Shown: one piece after another, positions 51,122 through 59,838 of the stretch
Numbering within the stretch: position 1 is the first letter of the stretch
How the letters are laid out: each line of letters starts with the position of its first letter
From: Coprobacillus cateniformis
GTDB taxonomy: Bacteria; Bacillota_I; Bacilli_A; Erysipelotrichales; Coprobacillaceae
Length of the DNA: 64,000 nucleotides
Assembly: GCF_009767585.1 (NCBI RefSeq)
Contig: NZ_WSNW01000001.1
Location: forward strand, 2,564,041 to 2,628,040
Reading direction: 5' to 3'
The notes under the pieces: generated by a model
Told to the model about the DNA's origin: nothing
What the model saw: the letters and a program-made list of their open reading frames with translations, nothing else
The model's database searches: none
Position numbers and translations under genes: made by a program

Positions 51122-52111
51122 ATGAAAGTTGGAATATTAGGAGCAGGAATGATAGTTCATGATATGTTGTCGTTTATTCATGAGGTTGAAGGAGTAGAAC
51201 TCATTGGTATTTGTGCATTGCCAGTGGAACAAGATAAAATAGAAATACTTGCTAAAGAGCATCATATTGCAAATACATATATTGAATATGATGAAATGTT
51301 GAAGAATGATGATATAGAAGTTATCTATATAGCTGTCAATAATCATCTTCATTATGAAATGAGCATGAAAGCTTTAAAAGCCCATAAACATGTTATTTGT
51401 GAGAAACCTTTTACAAGTCATATTAAAGAATTAGAAGAATTAAATGCTTATGCAAAAAAAGAAAATTTACTTTTATTGGAAGCAATTTCAACTCAATATT
51501 TACCTAATGTATTAAAAATCAAGGAATTATTAAATGAAGTCGGAGATGTTAAAATTGTTTCAGCTAATTATTCACAATATTCTTCTCGTTATAATGCTTT
51601 TAAGGAAGGTCAAATTTTACCTGCTTTTGATTATAAAAAATCAGGCGGAGCATTGATGGACTTGAATATTTATAATATCCATTTCTTAGTAGCGTTGTTT
51701 GGAGAACCAAAAGATGTTTATTATCAAGCGAATATTGAAAAGGGCATTGATACTTCAGGAATTATTACTTTAAATTATGGAAATTTTAAAGCAGTATTGG
51801 TGGGTGCAAAAGATTGCAAAGCACCAATTATGACAAGTGTTCAAGGAGATCAAGGATGTATTCTTTTAGATACGCCTGCTAATAATGTGTCTAACTTTCA
51901 ATTATTAAAAAATGATAAGAGAGTTTTTCAATATAATGAACAAGATGGAAAGCATCGTATGTATTTTGAATTTGTAGAGTTTGTTAAGATTATAGATAAG
52001 AAGGATTATCAAAGAGCACAAGATATGATGGAGAAGAGTCTAATTGCAATGACAATTGCAACTAAAGCAAGACAATCAGCAAATGTTATATTTCCTGCTG
52101 ATATTAATTAA
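51122..52111 (+). CDS. Gfo/Idh/MocA family oxidoreductase (3 of 3)
   Basis: A 329-aa dehydrogenase: VGILGAGMIVHDMLSFI, HVICEKPFTSHIKELEEL and GGALMDLNIYNIHFLVALFG. It shares the DxxxYN-type catalytic region with the copy at 40409. Coupled to the preceding gene (AAGGAGGTTTAAAT in the overlap). Two dehydrogenases side by side allow an oxidation/reduction relay on a sugar. The substrate is unknown. Confidence 0.86.
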   Translation: MKVGILGAGMIVHDMLSFIHEVEGVELIGICALPVEQDKIEILAKEHHIANTYIEYDEMLKNDDIEVIYIAVNNHLHYEMSMKALKAHKHVICEKPFTSHIKELEELNAYAKKENLLLLEAISTQYLPNVLKIKELLNEVGDVKIVSANYSQYSSRYNAFKEGQILPAFDYKKSGGALMDLNIYNIHFLVALFGEPKDVYYQANIEKGIDTSGIITLNYGNFKAVLVGAKDCKAPIMTSVQGDQGCILLDTPANNVSNFQLLKNDKRVFQYNEQDGKHRMYFEFVEFVKIIDKKDYQRAQDMMEKSLIAMTIATKARQSANVIFPADIN

Positions 52112-52577
52112 ATATAATTTTTTATGGAGTAATGATATTCTTGAAATTCAAATTAAAGATTGTTGAGTAAGATTATTATTGAGATGAAAATAAAGAAACA
52201 CTACAATATACTTACTTTGAAATAAGAGTGATAATATTGTTATAAATGTTTAATAAAATGATTCATTCTCTTATATTGCAAAATATATTATAAAAGAAGA
52301 TAAAATTTATCAGAATCATTTTATATTAGAGTTTTATTATCATAAGAAAGAACTGATATTTTTAAAAGACATGGAAGTGGAAGCTTTAAATTTGCTTATC
52401 TCTTGGGTGGGAGTTTTAACAAGTGATTAAAAGTATTTATCAGTTTAAGAAGAAATTACATTCCATAGAAACCTATTTAATTTATGAAAGTATAATTATA
52501 AAGGAAAAGGTGATAAAAATATAAAATAATTATCACCTAAAAGCCAAGCTTTATTTTATCCTTTATATTATTATAAA
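52112..52577. other. Gap with short broken frames
   Basis: No intact gene seen. Short frames such as the one ending at about 52525 (VIKSIYQFKKKLHSIE...) lack start support. A stem near 52510-52545 (AGGTGATAA...TTATCACCT) with a T-rich minus-strand tail may terminate the collagen-like gene. Confidence 0.35.
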
Positions 52578-53492
52578 TTACTTAGTTATGATTTCAGCTT
52601 TGCATAAAGAAATAAAGGAAGGATCACTATTATTTGGACCAACTAAAACAATCATTCCAAATTCATTTTTAATAACTGTTCCTTGACCAACCGTTTGTCC
52701 TCCTGCTTTAATATTTACTGAAGTTGTTCCTAATGGTAAGTAAGAACGAATTGCATTTTGGCAATCTGCACCACAACCTTCTGGTGTTGGTACTGGATCT
52801 GGTAAAAAACTAATTGAATCATTATAAGTTGAACTTGTGACTCTAAATGCCGCAATTCGACATAATGAAATAGCTTCCTGTGGTTGTCCTTGATTATTAA
52901 TTAACTGTAGTAATCCAGCATTTGGATTTGTATTTGGCGGTGGAAGTAACTGACCTGCTCGACCACTTGCATTATCACCACTTTCCATGCTAACAATGAT
53001 ATTATTCTCAGGATATAGTTCAATAATTTGACGGAGTACATTTCGCACTTGATCTACACATCCACATTCAATAACATTTGAAGGTCCAGTCGGACCAGTC
53101 GGTCCGGTTGTTCCATTAGCACCGGTAGGTCCTGTATTGCCAGTTGCTCCAGTAGGACCAGTGATACCAGTCGCCCCTGTAGGCCCTGTATTACCAGTAG
53201 CACCAGTTGGACCAGTGATACCATTAGCGCCTGTTGGTCCAGTCGGTCCAGTTACTCCATTAGCTCCAGTCGGACCAGTTGGACCTGTTGTACCAGTAAT
53301 ACCAGTTGCTCCAGTGCTACCGGTCGCCCCAGTCGCCCCAGTCGCCCCAGTGGCTCCAGTCGGACCAGTTGGGCCTGTTATACCAGTTGAACAGTTAACT
53401 ATGACTGAGGGACAACAATCACAATCTGACCATCTATTACAATCACAATCTAAACATCTACTGCAATCATAATCATACATATTTTCGTCCAT
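52578..53492 (-). CDS. Collagen-like surface protein (exosporium type), short
   Basis: A 304-aa protein: a Cys-rich N-terminus (CSRCLDCDCNRWSDCDCC, then VIVNCSTGITGPTGP), about 34 G-x-T/P triplets at residues 38-140, and a C-terminal globular domain (about 145-304) ending SLCKAEIITK. It has no signal peptide. Like BclA of Bacillus it probably forms collagen-like trimers on a spore or cell surface. TAGGAGGTGAATTC before the ATG is almost the same as that of the next gene. Confidence 0.85.
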   Translation of the reverse strand: MDENMYDYDCSRCLDCDCNRWSDCDCCPSVIVNCSTGITGPTGPTGATGATGATGATGSTGATGITGTTGPTGPTGANGVTGPTGPTGANGITGPTGATGNTGPTGATGITGPTGATGNTGPTGANGTTGPTGPTGPSNVIECGCVDQVRNVLRQIIELYPENNIIVSMESGDNASGRAGQLLPPPNTNPNAGLLQLINNQGQPQEAISLCRIAAFRVTSSTYNDSISFLPDPVPTPEGCGADCQNAIRSYLPLGTTSVNIKAGGQTVGQGTVIKNEFGMIVLVGPNNSDPSFISLCKAEIITK

Positions 53493-53587
53493 GAATTCAC
53501 CTCCTATTGTGAATTTTAAATCTCATTTGTAAAATAAATTTCATAACTATTTTAAACTATTGTTATATAGCTATAAATTTCTTAAAA

Positions 53588-53641
53588 GAAAAGGGCACAA
53601 CATTTAAAGAAAATCATCTTTATTTGTTATGCCTCTTTTAT
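53588..53641 (-). terminator. Terminator of the long collagen-like gene
   Basis: AAGAGGCATAACAAA and, across a loop, TTGTGCCCTTTT pair with mismatches, ending in a T-run on the minus strand. Confidence 0.6.
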
Positions 53642-55231
53642 TTAGTCAATTGAAACACCAGCACTAGCATATCCAGCTACTGTGTTAACCAAACTTAATC
53701 CAGTTGCAGTAGCAGTTAATACTAACATCAATCGTGTTTGTGCAGGAACTGGTATAGATAAACCAGTTAATATTCCTTTAGAAATTGATCCAATTGAGAG
53801 TATACCTGTTAATGAAGGTGTAAGAGTAATTAACGTACCTGGAATAGCAGTCATTGTGTTGTTAGGAACAGTTGATTGATATAACTGTGCTGTAATTGTA
53901 ATTGTACTTCCAACTAAAGATAATGCAGCAGTAGTAGAGAAGAAGACATCAATTGCAGTAATGGTTCCATCACGTGGCATTGTAAATGCAAAGTTTGTTA
54001 ATGTTCCACTTGGGTTAGTTAAATCGATAGTATTACCTACGATTGATAAACCAGGTGCAGAACTTCCAAATCCAACAAAGGCAGGAGTTCCCACTAATCC
54101 ACCAGCAATAGTTGTTAAACTGACAGGTATTCCAGAAGCAAATGGGATAATTGCAGAAGAACCAGTCGCCCCAGTAGGTCCAGTAGCCCCTGTAGCGCCA
54201 GTAGCTCCTGTAGCGCCAGTAGCCCCTGTAGCACCAGTCGCCCCCGTAGGTCCAGTAGCTCCTGTAGGTCCAATAGCACCATCAGCCCCAGTATTACCAG
54301 TCGCCCCCGTAGGTCCAGTCGCACCATCAGCTCCAGTGTTACCAGTCGCCCCCGTAGGTCCAGTCGCACCATCAGCTCCAGTATTACCCGTTGCACCAGT
54401 AGGTCCAGTCGCCCCAGTCACACCATCAGCCCCAGTATTACCAGTCGCCCCAGTAGGCCCAGTCGCACCATCAGCTCCAGTGTTTCCTGTAGCCCCCGTA
54501 GGTCCAGTCGCACCATCAGCCCCAGTATTACCCGTTGCACCCGTAGGTCCAGTAGTTCCAGTGGCTCCAGTAGGTCCAATAGCGCCATCGGCTCCAGTAT
54601 TACCAGTCGCCCCAGTATTACCAGTCGCTCCATTAGCTCCAGTATTACCTGTAGGCCCAGTTGGCCCTGTAATCCCATTGGCACCAGTAGCCCCAGTAGC
54701 ACCCGTAGGTCCAGTGATTCCAACACCAGTCGCACCCGTAGGCCCAGTCGGTCCAGTCGCCCCAGTTGGTCCAGTCGCCCCAGTTGGTCCAGTCGCCCCC
54801 GTCACACCTGTAGCTCCAGTCGCCCCAGTATTACCCGTAGGCCCAGTAGGTCCAGTTGCTCCTGTTATACCTCTTGGTCCAGGACAACCTCTTGGTCCAG
54901 GACAGCCTCTTGGTCCAGTCGCCCCAGTATTACCCGTAGGCCCAGTAGGTCCAGTTGCCCCTGTTATACCTCTTGGTCCAGGACAACCTCTTGGTCCAGT
55001 CGCCCCAGTAGGTCCTGTCGCTCCAGTATTACCAGGATATCCCATAGGTCCCATTGGACCGGTTGCTCCTCTAGGTCCAGGACAACCCATAGGACCTGTA
55101 GGTCCTGCAGGGCCAGTCACTCCAGTTGGACAGTTTACAATAACGGGTGGACAACAACGACAGCGAGGACACCAAGTACATTTGTTGTTACAACTGTTGT
55201 TGCATGAGTTATTACACATGTTATCGTTCAT
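53642..55231 (-). CDS. Collagen-like exosporium protein with BclB-type C-terminus, long
   Basis: A 529-aa protein with the same Cys-rich start (CPRCRCCPPVIVNCPTG), over 100 G-x-y triplets at about 37-365 in higher-order repeats built on GNTGADGATGPTGAT, and a BclB-like C-terminal domain of about 160 residues (AFVGFGSSAPGLSI, FTMPRDGTITAIDVFFS, TRLMLVLTATATG). The Thr-rich triplets are typical O-glycosylation sites, and a glycosyltransferase gene lies upstream. CGAAAGGAGGTGAATTT precedes the ATG. Confidence 0.88.
   Translation of the reverse strand: MNDNMCNNSCNNSCNNKCTWCPRCRCCPPVIVNCPTGVTGPAGPTGPMGCPGPRGATGPMGPMGYPGNTGATGPTGATGPRGCPGPRGITGATGPTGPTGNTGATGPRGCPGPRGCPGPRGITGATGPTGPTGNTGATGATGVTGATGPTGATGPTGATGPTGPTGATGVGITGPTGATGATGANGITGPTGPTGNTGANGATGNTGATGNTGADGAIGPTGATGTTGPTGATGNTGADGATGPTGATGNTGADGATGPTGATGNTGADGVTGATGPTGATGNTGADGATGPTGATGNTGADGATGPTGATGNTGADGAIGPTGATGPTGATGATGATGATGATGATGATGPTGATGSSAIIPFASGIPVSLTTIAGGLVGTPAFVGFGSSAPGLSIVGNTIDLTNPSGTLTNFAFTMPRDGTITAIDVFFSTTAALSLVGSTITITAQLYQSTVPNNTMTAIPGTLITLTPSLTGILSIGSISKGILTGLSIPVPAQTRLMLVLTATATGLSLVNTVAGYASAGVSID
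53960..54170 (-). repeat. See long collagen-like gene: BclB-like domain boundary
   Basis: This stretch encodes the junction between the triplet repeats and the globular domain (from GSSAIIPFASGIPVSL onward). The GXT repeat DNA itself lies at 54170-55120 and consists of near-identical 45-bp units that should recombine readily. Confidence 0.5.
54170..55120 (-). repeat. Tandem DNA repeats encoding G-x-T triplets
   Basis: Nine-base units (encoding GPT, GAT, GNT) stack into 45-bp super-repeats around ATGNTGADGATGPTG, at least seven of which are near identical. The region is markedly less AT-rich than its surroundings. Length variation between strains is expected. Confidence 0.85.
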
Positions 55232-55356
55232 AAATTCACCTCCTTTCGCTTGTTCTAGTTTAATATACGCAAAGTTATAAAACTGAACTATGAGGATATA
55301 CCCTATTTACAATAAAAAGTATAAATTCCACTTTTGTCCAATGAGAGAAACAAAAT

Positions 55357-55386
55357 AAAAAGACTCTTCCATAAAGAAAGAGTCTT
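55357..55386 (-). terminator. Terminator of the GT2 gene
   Basis: AAGACTCTT and AAGAGTCTT pair around CCATAAAG, overlapping the stop codon, with a T-rich tail on the minus strand. Confidence 0.8.
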
Positions 55387-56455
55387 ACGATATGCGTTCA
55401 AAATAACGCTTGTTATAGAGATAAGATGAATCGTTTGGTTTACATTTTCCAGCTAAATCATTGTAGAATTTGGCTGTTTTATAGTCTTTAATAGCATCAT
55501 AGCATAAACAGAGTTGAATATATGGAATATAATCATAGCAGTCAGGTGATATAAATGCACCTGATTCATCATTTCTTTCACAAGATAATGCCATTGCATA
55601 CCAAAAAATGGCTTGCTCATAACACTTTAATTCATAGAAATACTTTCCTAAATCACAACATATTTCAGCTCGTGGAACATCATAACATAAACTATTGAGT
55701 AAGGATAGAACGGCTTCTCTCATTTCACCTTTTTGATGATAACAATATCCCAAGAATTGACAAGCAGAAATATTGTTTTCACGCCATCCTTTTCCAGTAT
55801 TTAAAAATTTCTTGAATTGCGTAATTGCCTCATCATAATATTTATGATAATACAATTCTCTAGCATAGTAGAACATTTCTCTAGGTGAGAATAGAATTCC
55901 TTCTTTTTCTTTTGCTTTAAACATTCTTATATTTCTTAAAGGATTCCCTGCTTTTATTTTACGATGAGTAATAGCTATTTCACTATATTCCATTTTACCT
56001 CTTGGACTAATAACTTCATGCACAAATCCTTCCCAATAGAATTGGTCTTCTCTTCGCAGTAACCTTTCACGATAATAAGTAAACGTTGGTTTTCCATCAT
56101 TGTCAAAACCTGTGTTATATCTCATCATCACGACAGATGTTTCTGGAGAAAGTGTTTCTTTTAATTTCATTAATTCTTTTTGATCTGCTTCTAAAAGATC
56201 ATCGTCTGCATCAAGCCACATGCAATAATCTTGAGTTGCTTTAGAGAAAGAGTAGTTTCTCGCTTTAGAGAAATCATCGCACCATTCAAAATCAAAGATT
56301 TTATCTGTGAATTTTGCAGCAATTTCTTTTGTCATATCAGTAGATCCTGTATCTACAATAATAATTTCATCAGCAATATCTTTGATTGAAGATAGAGCTC
56401 TTTCCAAAACATCTTCTTCATCTTTAACAATCATACATACACTTATTGTAATCAT
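55385..56455 (-). CDS. Family 2 glycosyltransferase with TPR-like tail
   Basis: A 356-aa cytoplasmic GT-A enzyme: VCMIVKDEEDVLERAL, DEIIIVDTGSTDMT (nucleotide), MWLDADDDLLEAD (DxD metal site). A helical C-terminal half (about 200-356) resembles TPR repeats. Relatives (SunS-like) glycosylate proteins, so the collagen-like proteins next door are natural acceptors. The start is set at 56455 (GGTGAAATAT upstream); four more codons from a TTG are possible. Confidence 0.85.
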   Translation of the reverse strand: MITISVCMIVKDEEDVLERALSSIKDIADEIIIVDTGSTDMTKEIAAKFTDKIFDFEWCDDFSKARNYSFSKATQDYCMWLDADDDLLEADQKELMKLKETLSPETSVVMMRYNTGFDNDGKPTFTYYRERLLRREDQFYWEGFVHEVISPRGKMEYSEIAITHRKIKAGNPLRNIRMFKAKEKEGILFSPREMFYYARELYYHKYYDEAITQFKKFLNTGKGWRENNISACQFLGYCYHQKGEMREAVLSLLNSLCYDVPRAEICCDLGKYFYELKCYEQAIFWYAMALSCERNDESGAFISPDCYDYIPYIQLCLCYDAIKDYKTAKFYNDLAGKCKPNDSSYLYNKRYFERIS

Positions 56456-56588
56456 ATATTTCACCAATATAATATATGAGACAATTCATAAAGTGTGCCA
56501 GACAAAAGAGAATTAAGAAATCATTATAACCACTTAAATAAAAGTTAAAGAATATAAAAAAGTTCTTGACAATGCAAGAACTTTATTT

Positions 56589-56612
56589 GTTATATGGGGC
56601 GGTCGATGGGAA
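56589..56612. repeat. Direct repeat of the tRNA-His 3' end (island att site, far end)
   Basis: These 24 bases are identical to 60476-60499 and comprise the last 18 bases of tRNA-His (including CCA) plus 6 beyond. A hairpin with GTTCTTG...CAAGAAC (56562-56585), probably the original tRNA terminator, lies just outside. Confidence 0.85.
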
Positions 56613-56952
56613 CTTAGCATTTATATATAACAGATAGTAAACAACGTATTTAAGTCATTTAAAAAGTATATCAGCGTATATAGATGTATAACACGATATA
56701 CTTTTGTTTAGGTTTTGGTGGGAAATTGATTGAATTTTAAAGAACTTTATATAATTTAATCATTCTCCATTGTTCTTTTTTTCATCATATAATATAAAGT
56801 TATTAGCAGTACAGTATTTAGAGTAGTCATTAAATTTGTAAATACAAATGCTATTTCAACGTTCTCCTGAAATAAAATGTAGAATCTACCTTATGAAATG
56901 AAAAACAACATTTTATATCCCTATGAGAATATTTTATAAAATCAAAATATTA

Positions 56953-57132
56953 TTAATGTTTTTTTCTCTGAATTATAATAATTATTCCATATAATAATTC
57001 GATTACAATTAATGCAAAGAATAAATATATAAAGAAATAAAATAACGAAATATTATATTTGAAAAAAACAAAAGATAAAATTAATACAACTATTTGGCTA
57101 GATAGAATTAGATTAATTGTTTTTTTTGACAT
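56953..57132 (-). CDS. 59-aa two-helix membrane protein
   Basis: MSKKTINLI followed by two hydrophobic helices (about 7-26 and 30-54) and a charged QRKKH end. AGAGGAACTATTTAC precedes the ATG, and the gene is 16 nt downstream of the second secreted-protein gene, so it is a genuine small gene of the operon. It could be an immunity or anchoring protein for the secreted pair; that is inference. Confidence 0.6.
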   Translation of the reverse strand: MSKKTINLILSSQIVVLILSFVFFKYNISLFYFFIYLFFALIVIELLYGIIIIIQRKKH

Positions 57133-57148
57133 GTAAATAGTTCCTCTT

Positions 57149-57730
57149 TTATGGGAGTTTCCAACTTACTCTACTTTGACCCAATTTATTAATCTCACTA
57201 GTTAAATAACAAGATGAATTAAATCCATCTGGAATCATCAAATATTTTGTTTTAAATGTTAAAGAGGCTTTTGCTGGCCTAGAACTTGTAGCTTTTCCAT
57301 CAATAATATTGCATGAAACATTTGAAATTGCATAATAAGATGGATTATTTACATCTTCATTATAAACATCTACAATTTCGACTCCACCTGTTATTTTTAC
57401 GTCTTCATAAAATCCTGTACCATCAAATGCCCCACCTACAACGTGTGGATATAAAGTTCTAGATGGACCAGGAATTGTTCCACTACTCCATCCAGAATCA
57501 TGTGGATCTGATAGTGTAATCTGTTGGGTTTCTAAAATATCAACGACAATTTTATATTGTTCTTCCTTGTTTTCATATAAAACATAAGACTTTCCAACTT
57601 CCATTTCTTTAATGTTAAAGGTTGATTCACCAACACTGTAATTTTCTGTTGCATACACTGAAGAACCATTAATTGTGCAATATCCAATACAAAATGATAG
57701 TGTTAAAACTAATATAAATAATTTTTTCAT
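57149..57730 (-). CDS. Secreted island protein B (paralogue of A)
   Basis: A 193-aa exported protein: Sec signal peptide (about 1-26, ending SSVYA) and a soluble domain with KIVVDILE, a Cys pair, SGWSSGTIPGP, LYPHVVGG and the end CYLTSEINKLGQSRVSWKL. It shares the GWSSGTIP, LYPH, YLTSE-NK-GQS and SWK motifs with protein A. The start at 57730 follows GAGGAGATAATAAT. I know no named family with certainty; a DUF5626-like fold is possible. Confidence 0.72.
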   Translation of the reverse strand: MKKLFILVLTLSFCIGYCTINGSSVYATENYSVGESTFNIKEMEVGKSYVLYENKEEQYKIVVDILETQQITLSDPHDSGWSSGTIPGPSRTLYPHVVGGAFDGTGFYEDVKITGGVEIVDVYNEDVNNPSYYAISNVSCNIIDGKATSSRPAKASLTFKTKYLMIPDGFNSSCYLTSEINKLGQSRVSWKLP

Positions 57731-57747
57731 ATTATTATCTCCTCTGA

Positions 57748-58344
57748 TTAACTTTGGAATTTCCATGATAATTTTGATTGACCAGTTTTATTTAATTCGG
57801 ATGTTAAATAATTGTTACATGTTATTCCTAATGCAATTGATGAACTAACCCAAGTCATACTTGCTTTGGCTGTGATAGTTGTGGCAGTGTGGTTTTTAAC
57901 TCTTACGATTGGGTCCTCAATAATATTAATTGCAAATCCTGTCTCAACTACTGGCTGGTCCGCATTTATGATATGACTAGTCCCGTTTTTATACTCTACA
58001 TATTCGAAAAATCCCATTTCTTTATGTCCGCCACTTACACCTTCTATATGTGGATATAATTTCAAGACTCCTCCACTAGGAATAGTGCCACTACTCCACC
58101 CAGAATTTCCAGTATCATAGTGTGAGACTCCAGAATTCACTGCTAAAACATCAATAACCACTTTATAATTATTTTCATGATCTTCAAAAACAGTAATAGA
58201 ATCACCTGGTTTAACTCCATCAAGTGACACAGATGTACTGTCTTCAATAATTTTAATATTCTCATTAGATTTTGCAAAAGATATAGTTACAAAACTGTTT
58301 AATGTGAGTAAACTAATCAATAAAATACTTATTACTTTTTTCAT
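57748..58344 (-). CDS. Secreted island protein A
   Basis: A 198-aa exported protein: signal peptide (MKKVISILLISLLTLNSFV to ISFA), then VVIDVLAVNSG, SGWSSGTIPSGG, LYPHIEG, GFFEYVEYKNG and the end NNYLTSELNKTGQSKLSWKF. It is paralogous to B and first in the operon. AAAAAAGGAGAAATTAT precedes the ATG at 58344. Beta-rich secreted proteins in pairs often act on the cell surface or as bacteriocin-like factors; no activity is evident here. Confidence 0.72.
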   Translation of the reverse strand: MKKVISILLISLLTLNSFVTISFAKSNENIKIIEDSTSVSLDGVKPGDSITVFEDHENNYKVVIDVLAVNSGVSHYDTGNSGWSSGTIPSGGVLKLYPHIEGVSGGHKEMGFFEYVEYKNGTSHIINADQPVVETGFAINIIEDPIVRVKNHTATTITAKASMTWVSSSIALGITCNNYLTSELNKTGQSKLSWKFQS

Positions 58345-58509
58345 ATAATTTCTCCTTTTTTTGTCATAGTTGTACACTAAATTTTCTTGTAAAAAAATAC
58401 AGATAGAATGAAACATCCTTCTAATTAATTACTGTTTTAAAATGAAAATACTTAATTGTATCAATTACTGGAAAATTATATTTGATTATATCCAACTCCT
58501 TTCTAATAC

Positions 58510-58525
58510 AAATGAAAACGCTTTC
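58510..58525. promoter_or_regulatory. cre-like palindrome upstream of secreted operon
   Basis: TGAAAACGCTTTCTA fits a CcpA catabolite site in the 340-bp divergent spacer. It lies about 165 nt before the start of protein A. Confidence 0.5.
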
Positions 58526-58589
58526 TACATTTTTAGTGTATTATATAAATAATATTTTGTCAATATATATATTATTTTATACGACTTAA

Positions 58590-58647
58590 TTGTTTATTTA
58601 TGTTTTTGTGATATACTAAGAATATATGAAATAGACTTATTATAAGT
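58590..58647 (+). promoter_or_regulatory. padR promoter and palindromic operator
   Basis: TTGTTT (58590-58595), a 16-nt spacer and TATACT (58612-58617) form a promoter. Just downstream ACTTATTATAAGT (58635-58647) is a perfect 5-3-5 palindrome, a candidate PadR operator for autorepression. GAGGTGAGAT precedes the PadR ATG. Confidence 0.5.
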
Positions 58648-58686
58648 TTCTATACAATCTGCAAAAGTCTATAAATGAGGTGAGAT

Positions 58687-59022
58687 ATGGCAAAGTATTC
58701 TAATTATTTATTTAAATTTGATTTACTGATTTTAAGTGTTCTTCAGGAACAAGACAGATATGGATATGAAATATCTAAACTTATAGCTGATAAGACAAAC
58801 GGATATATTGTGCCAAAACATGGAACCATGTATCCGATTATTTATAAACTTATTGAAGATAAATATATAACTAGCAATACAGTTATAGTAAATAATAAAG
58901 CAAGAGTTTATTATCATCTTGAAGATAAAGGAAGGGTTTATCTTCAACAAATCATAGAAGAATATGATAATTTAGTAGAACAAATTAATAATGTAGTTCA
59001 TGGAGGGGAAAATGAAGGGTAG
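58687..59022 (+). CDS. PadR family transcriptional regulator
   Basis: A 111-aa winged-helix repressor: FDLLILSVLQEQDRYGYEI, a second helix with the wing KHGTMYPIIYKLIEDKYI and VYYHLEDKGRVYLQQII. It belongs to the short PadR-s2 type. It starts a three-gene operon with the next two genes, overlapping the second by 11 nt, and is divergent from the secreted protein operon, so it may regulate both. Confidence 0.87.
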   Translation: MAKYSNYLFKFDLLILSVLQEQDRYGYEISKLIADKTNGYIVPKHGTMYPIIYKLIEDKYITSNTVIVNNKARVYYHLEDKGRVYLQQIIEEYDNLVEQINNVVHGGENEG

Positions 59023-59377
59023 TTACAAATATTATAAAGATGTAAAAAAATTGTTTCCTATTAATGGAAAACAAGAAAAAATTTATTTAACGCATCTGAA
59101 ACAACAAATTGACGAATACGGAGATGTTTCCTATAATGATTTAGAGGAGATATTTGGTAATCCTAATCAAATTTATGCATCCTACATAGAATCATTAGAT
59201 GAAGACGAAGTTATCAGCAAAATGAATTATAAAAAACTATTAAAAAGATTATTTATAACATGTATTATTTGTGTTTTAGTGTTGAGCCTATTTATATTTT
59301 ATAAAATTAATCAAGAGGCTGATGAAGCAAAAAAACATAGAGTAGATGAAATAGAAAATATTATTGAGGAGAAATAA
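59012..59377 (+). CDS. PadR-associated membrane protein (DUF6120/DUF1700-like)
   Basis: A 121-aa protein: a helical N-terminal domain (YYKDVKKLFPINGKQEKIYL, YNDLEEIFGNPNQIYASYI) as in DUF1700/DUF6120 partners of PadR, then one membrane helix at about 75-95 and a charged tail. Such proteins often act as anti-factors or sensors with PadR. The start at 59012 follows GGAGGGGAAA; the frame is coupled to padR. Confidence 0.7.
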   Translation: MKGSYKYYKDVKKLFPINGKQEKIYLTHLKQQIDEYGDVSYNDLEEIFGNPNQIYASYIESLDEDEVISKMNYKKLLKRLFITCIICVLVLSLFIFYKINQEADEAKKHRVDEIENIIEEK

Positions 59378-59379
59378 AA

Positions 59380-59835
59380 ATGAAGAAAATTATATCAGTT
59401 ATATGTATTGTATGTATAATTTTATTAATGCCAACAAATGTTCATGCAGTGGAAAGAGAATTAAATACATCATATACATATTTAGGAAATGATATTTATA
59501 TAGAGACCATTATTGAAGAAAATATCTCATTATTTTCTACACAAACTAAAAGTGGTTCAAAAACATTAAATTTTAAAAATTCGGGTAATATATTATTTTC
59601 AATAAAAGTGAGTGGCACTTTCACATATACTGGAAGCAGTTCTACATGTACTTCTTCTAGTGTTACTACTTCTGTTACAGATAGTGCATGGAAAATCATG
59701 TCTAAATCAGCATCTAAATCCGGAAATATAGCTATTGGATATGCAACAGCAAAAAGATATATGTTTGGTTTTGTTGTAGAAACAAGAAATGAGACTGCAA
59801 CATTAACTTGCAGTGCTACTGGAGTCTTATCTTAA
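59380..59835 (+). CDS. Secreted Ser/Thr-rich island protein C
   Basis: A 151-aa exported protein: signal peptide MKKIISVICIVCIILLMPT to VHA, then a Ser/Thr-rich beta domain (SIKVSGTFTYTGSSSTCTS, VTDSAWKIMSKS, ETRNETATLTCSATG) with two Cys. It is unrelated in motif to proteins A and B. It is 2 nt after the previous gene. Its family is not recognised. Confidence 0.65.
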   Translation: MKKIISVICIVCIILLMPTNVHAVERELNTSYTYLGNDIYIETIIEENISLFSTQTKSGSKTLNFKNSGNILFSIKVSGTFTYTGSSSTCTSSSVTTSVTDSAWKIMSKSASKSGNIAIGYATAKRYMFGFVVETRNETATLTCSATGVLS

Positions 59836-59838
59836 ATC

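Noticed and set aside
54170..55120. CRISPR-like direct repeats
   Set aside because: The repeats are translated G-x-T triplets without unique spacers and lie in a long ORF with clear family domains.
53961..55280. 439-codon plus-strand frame rich in APVGPV repeats
   Set aside because: It is the antisense shadow of the G-x-T collagen repeat; its low complexity and lack of a ribosome binding site match the sense gene's codon structure.
56595..56612. A second tRNA-His gene
   Set aside because: Only the 3' 18 nt of the tRNA are present; the sequence diverges in the T-arm, so it is an attachment-site remnant.
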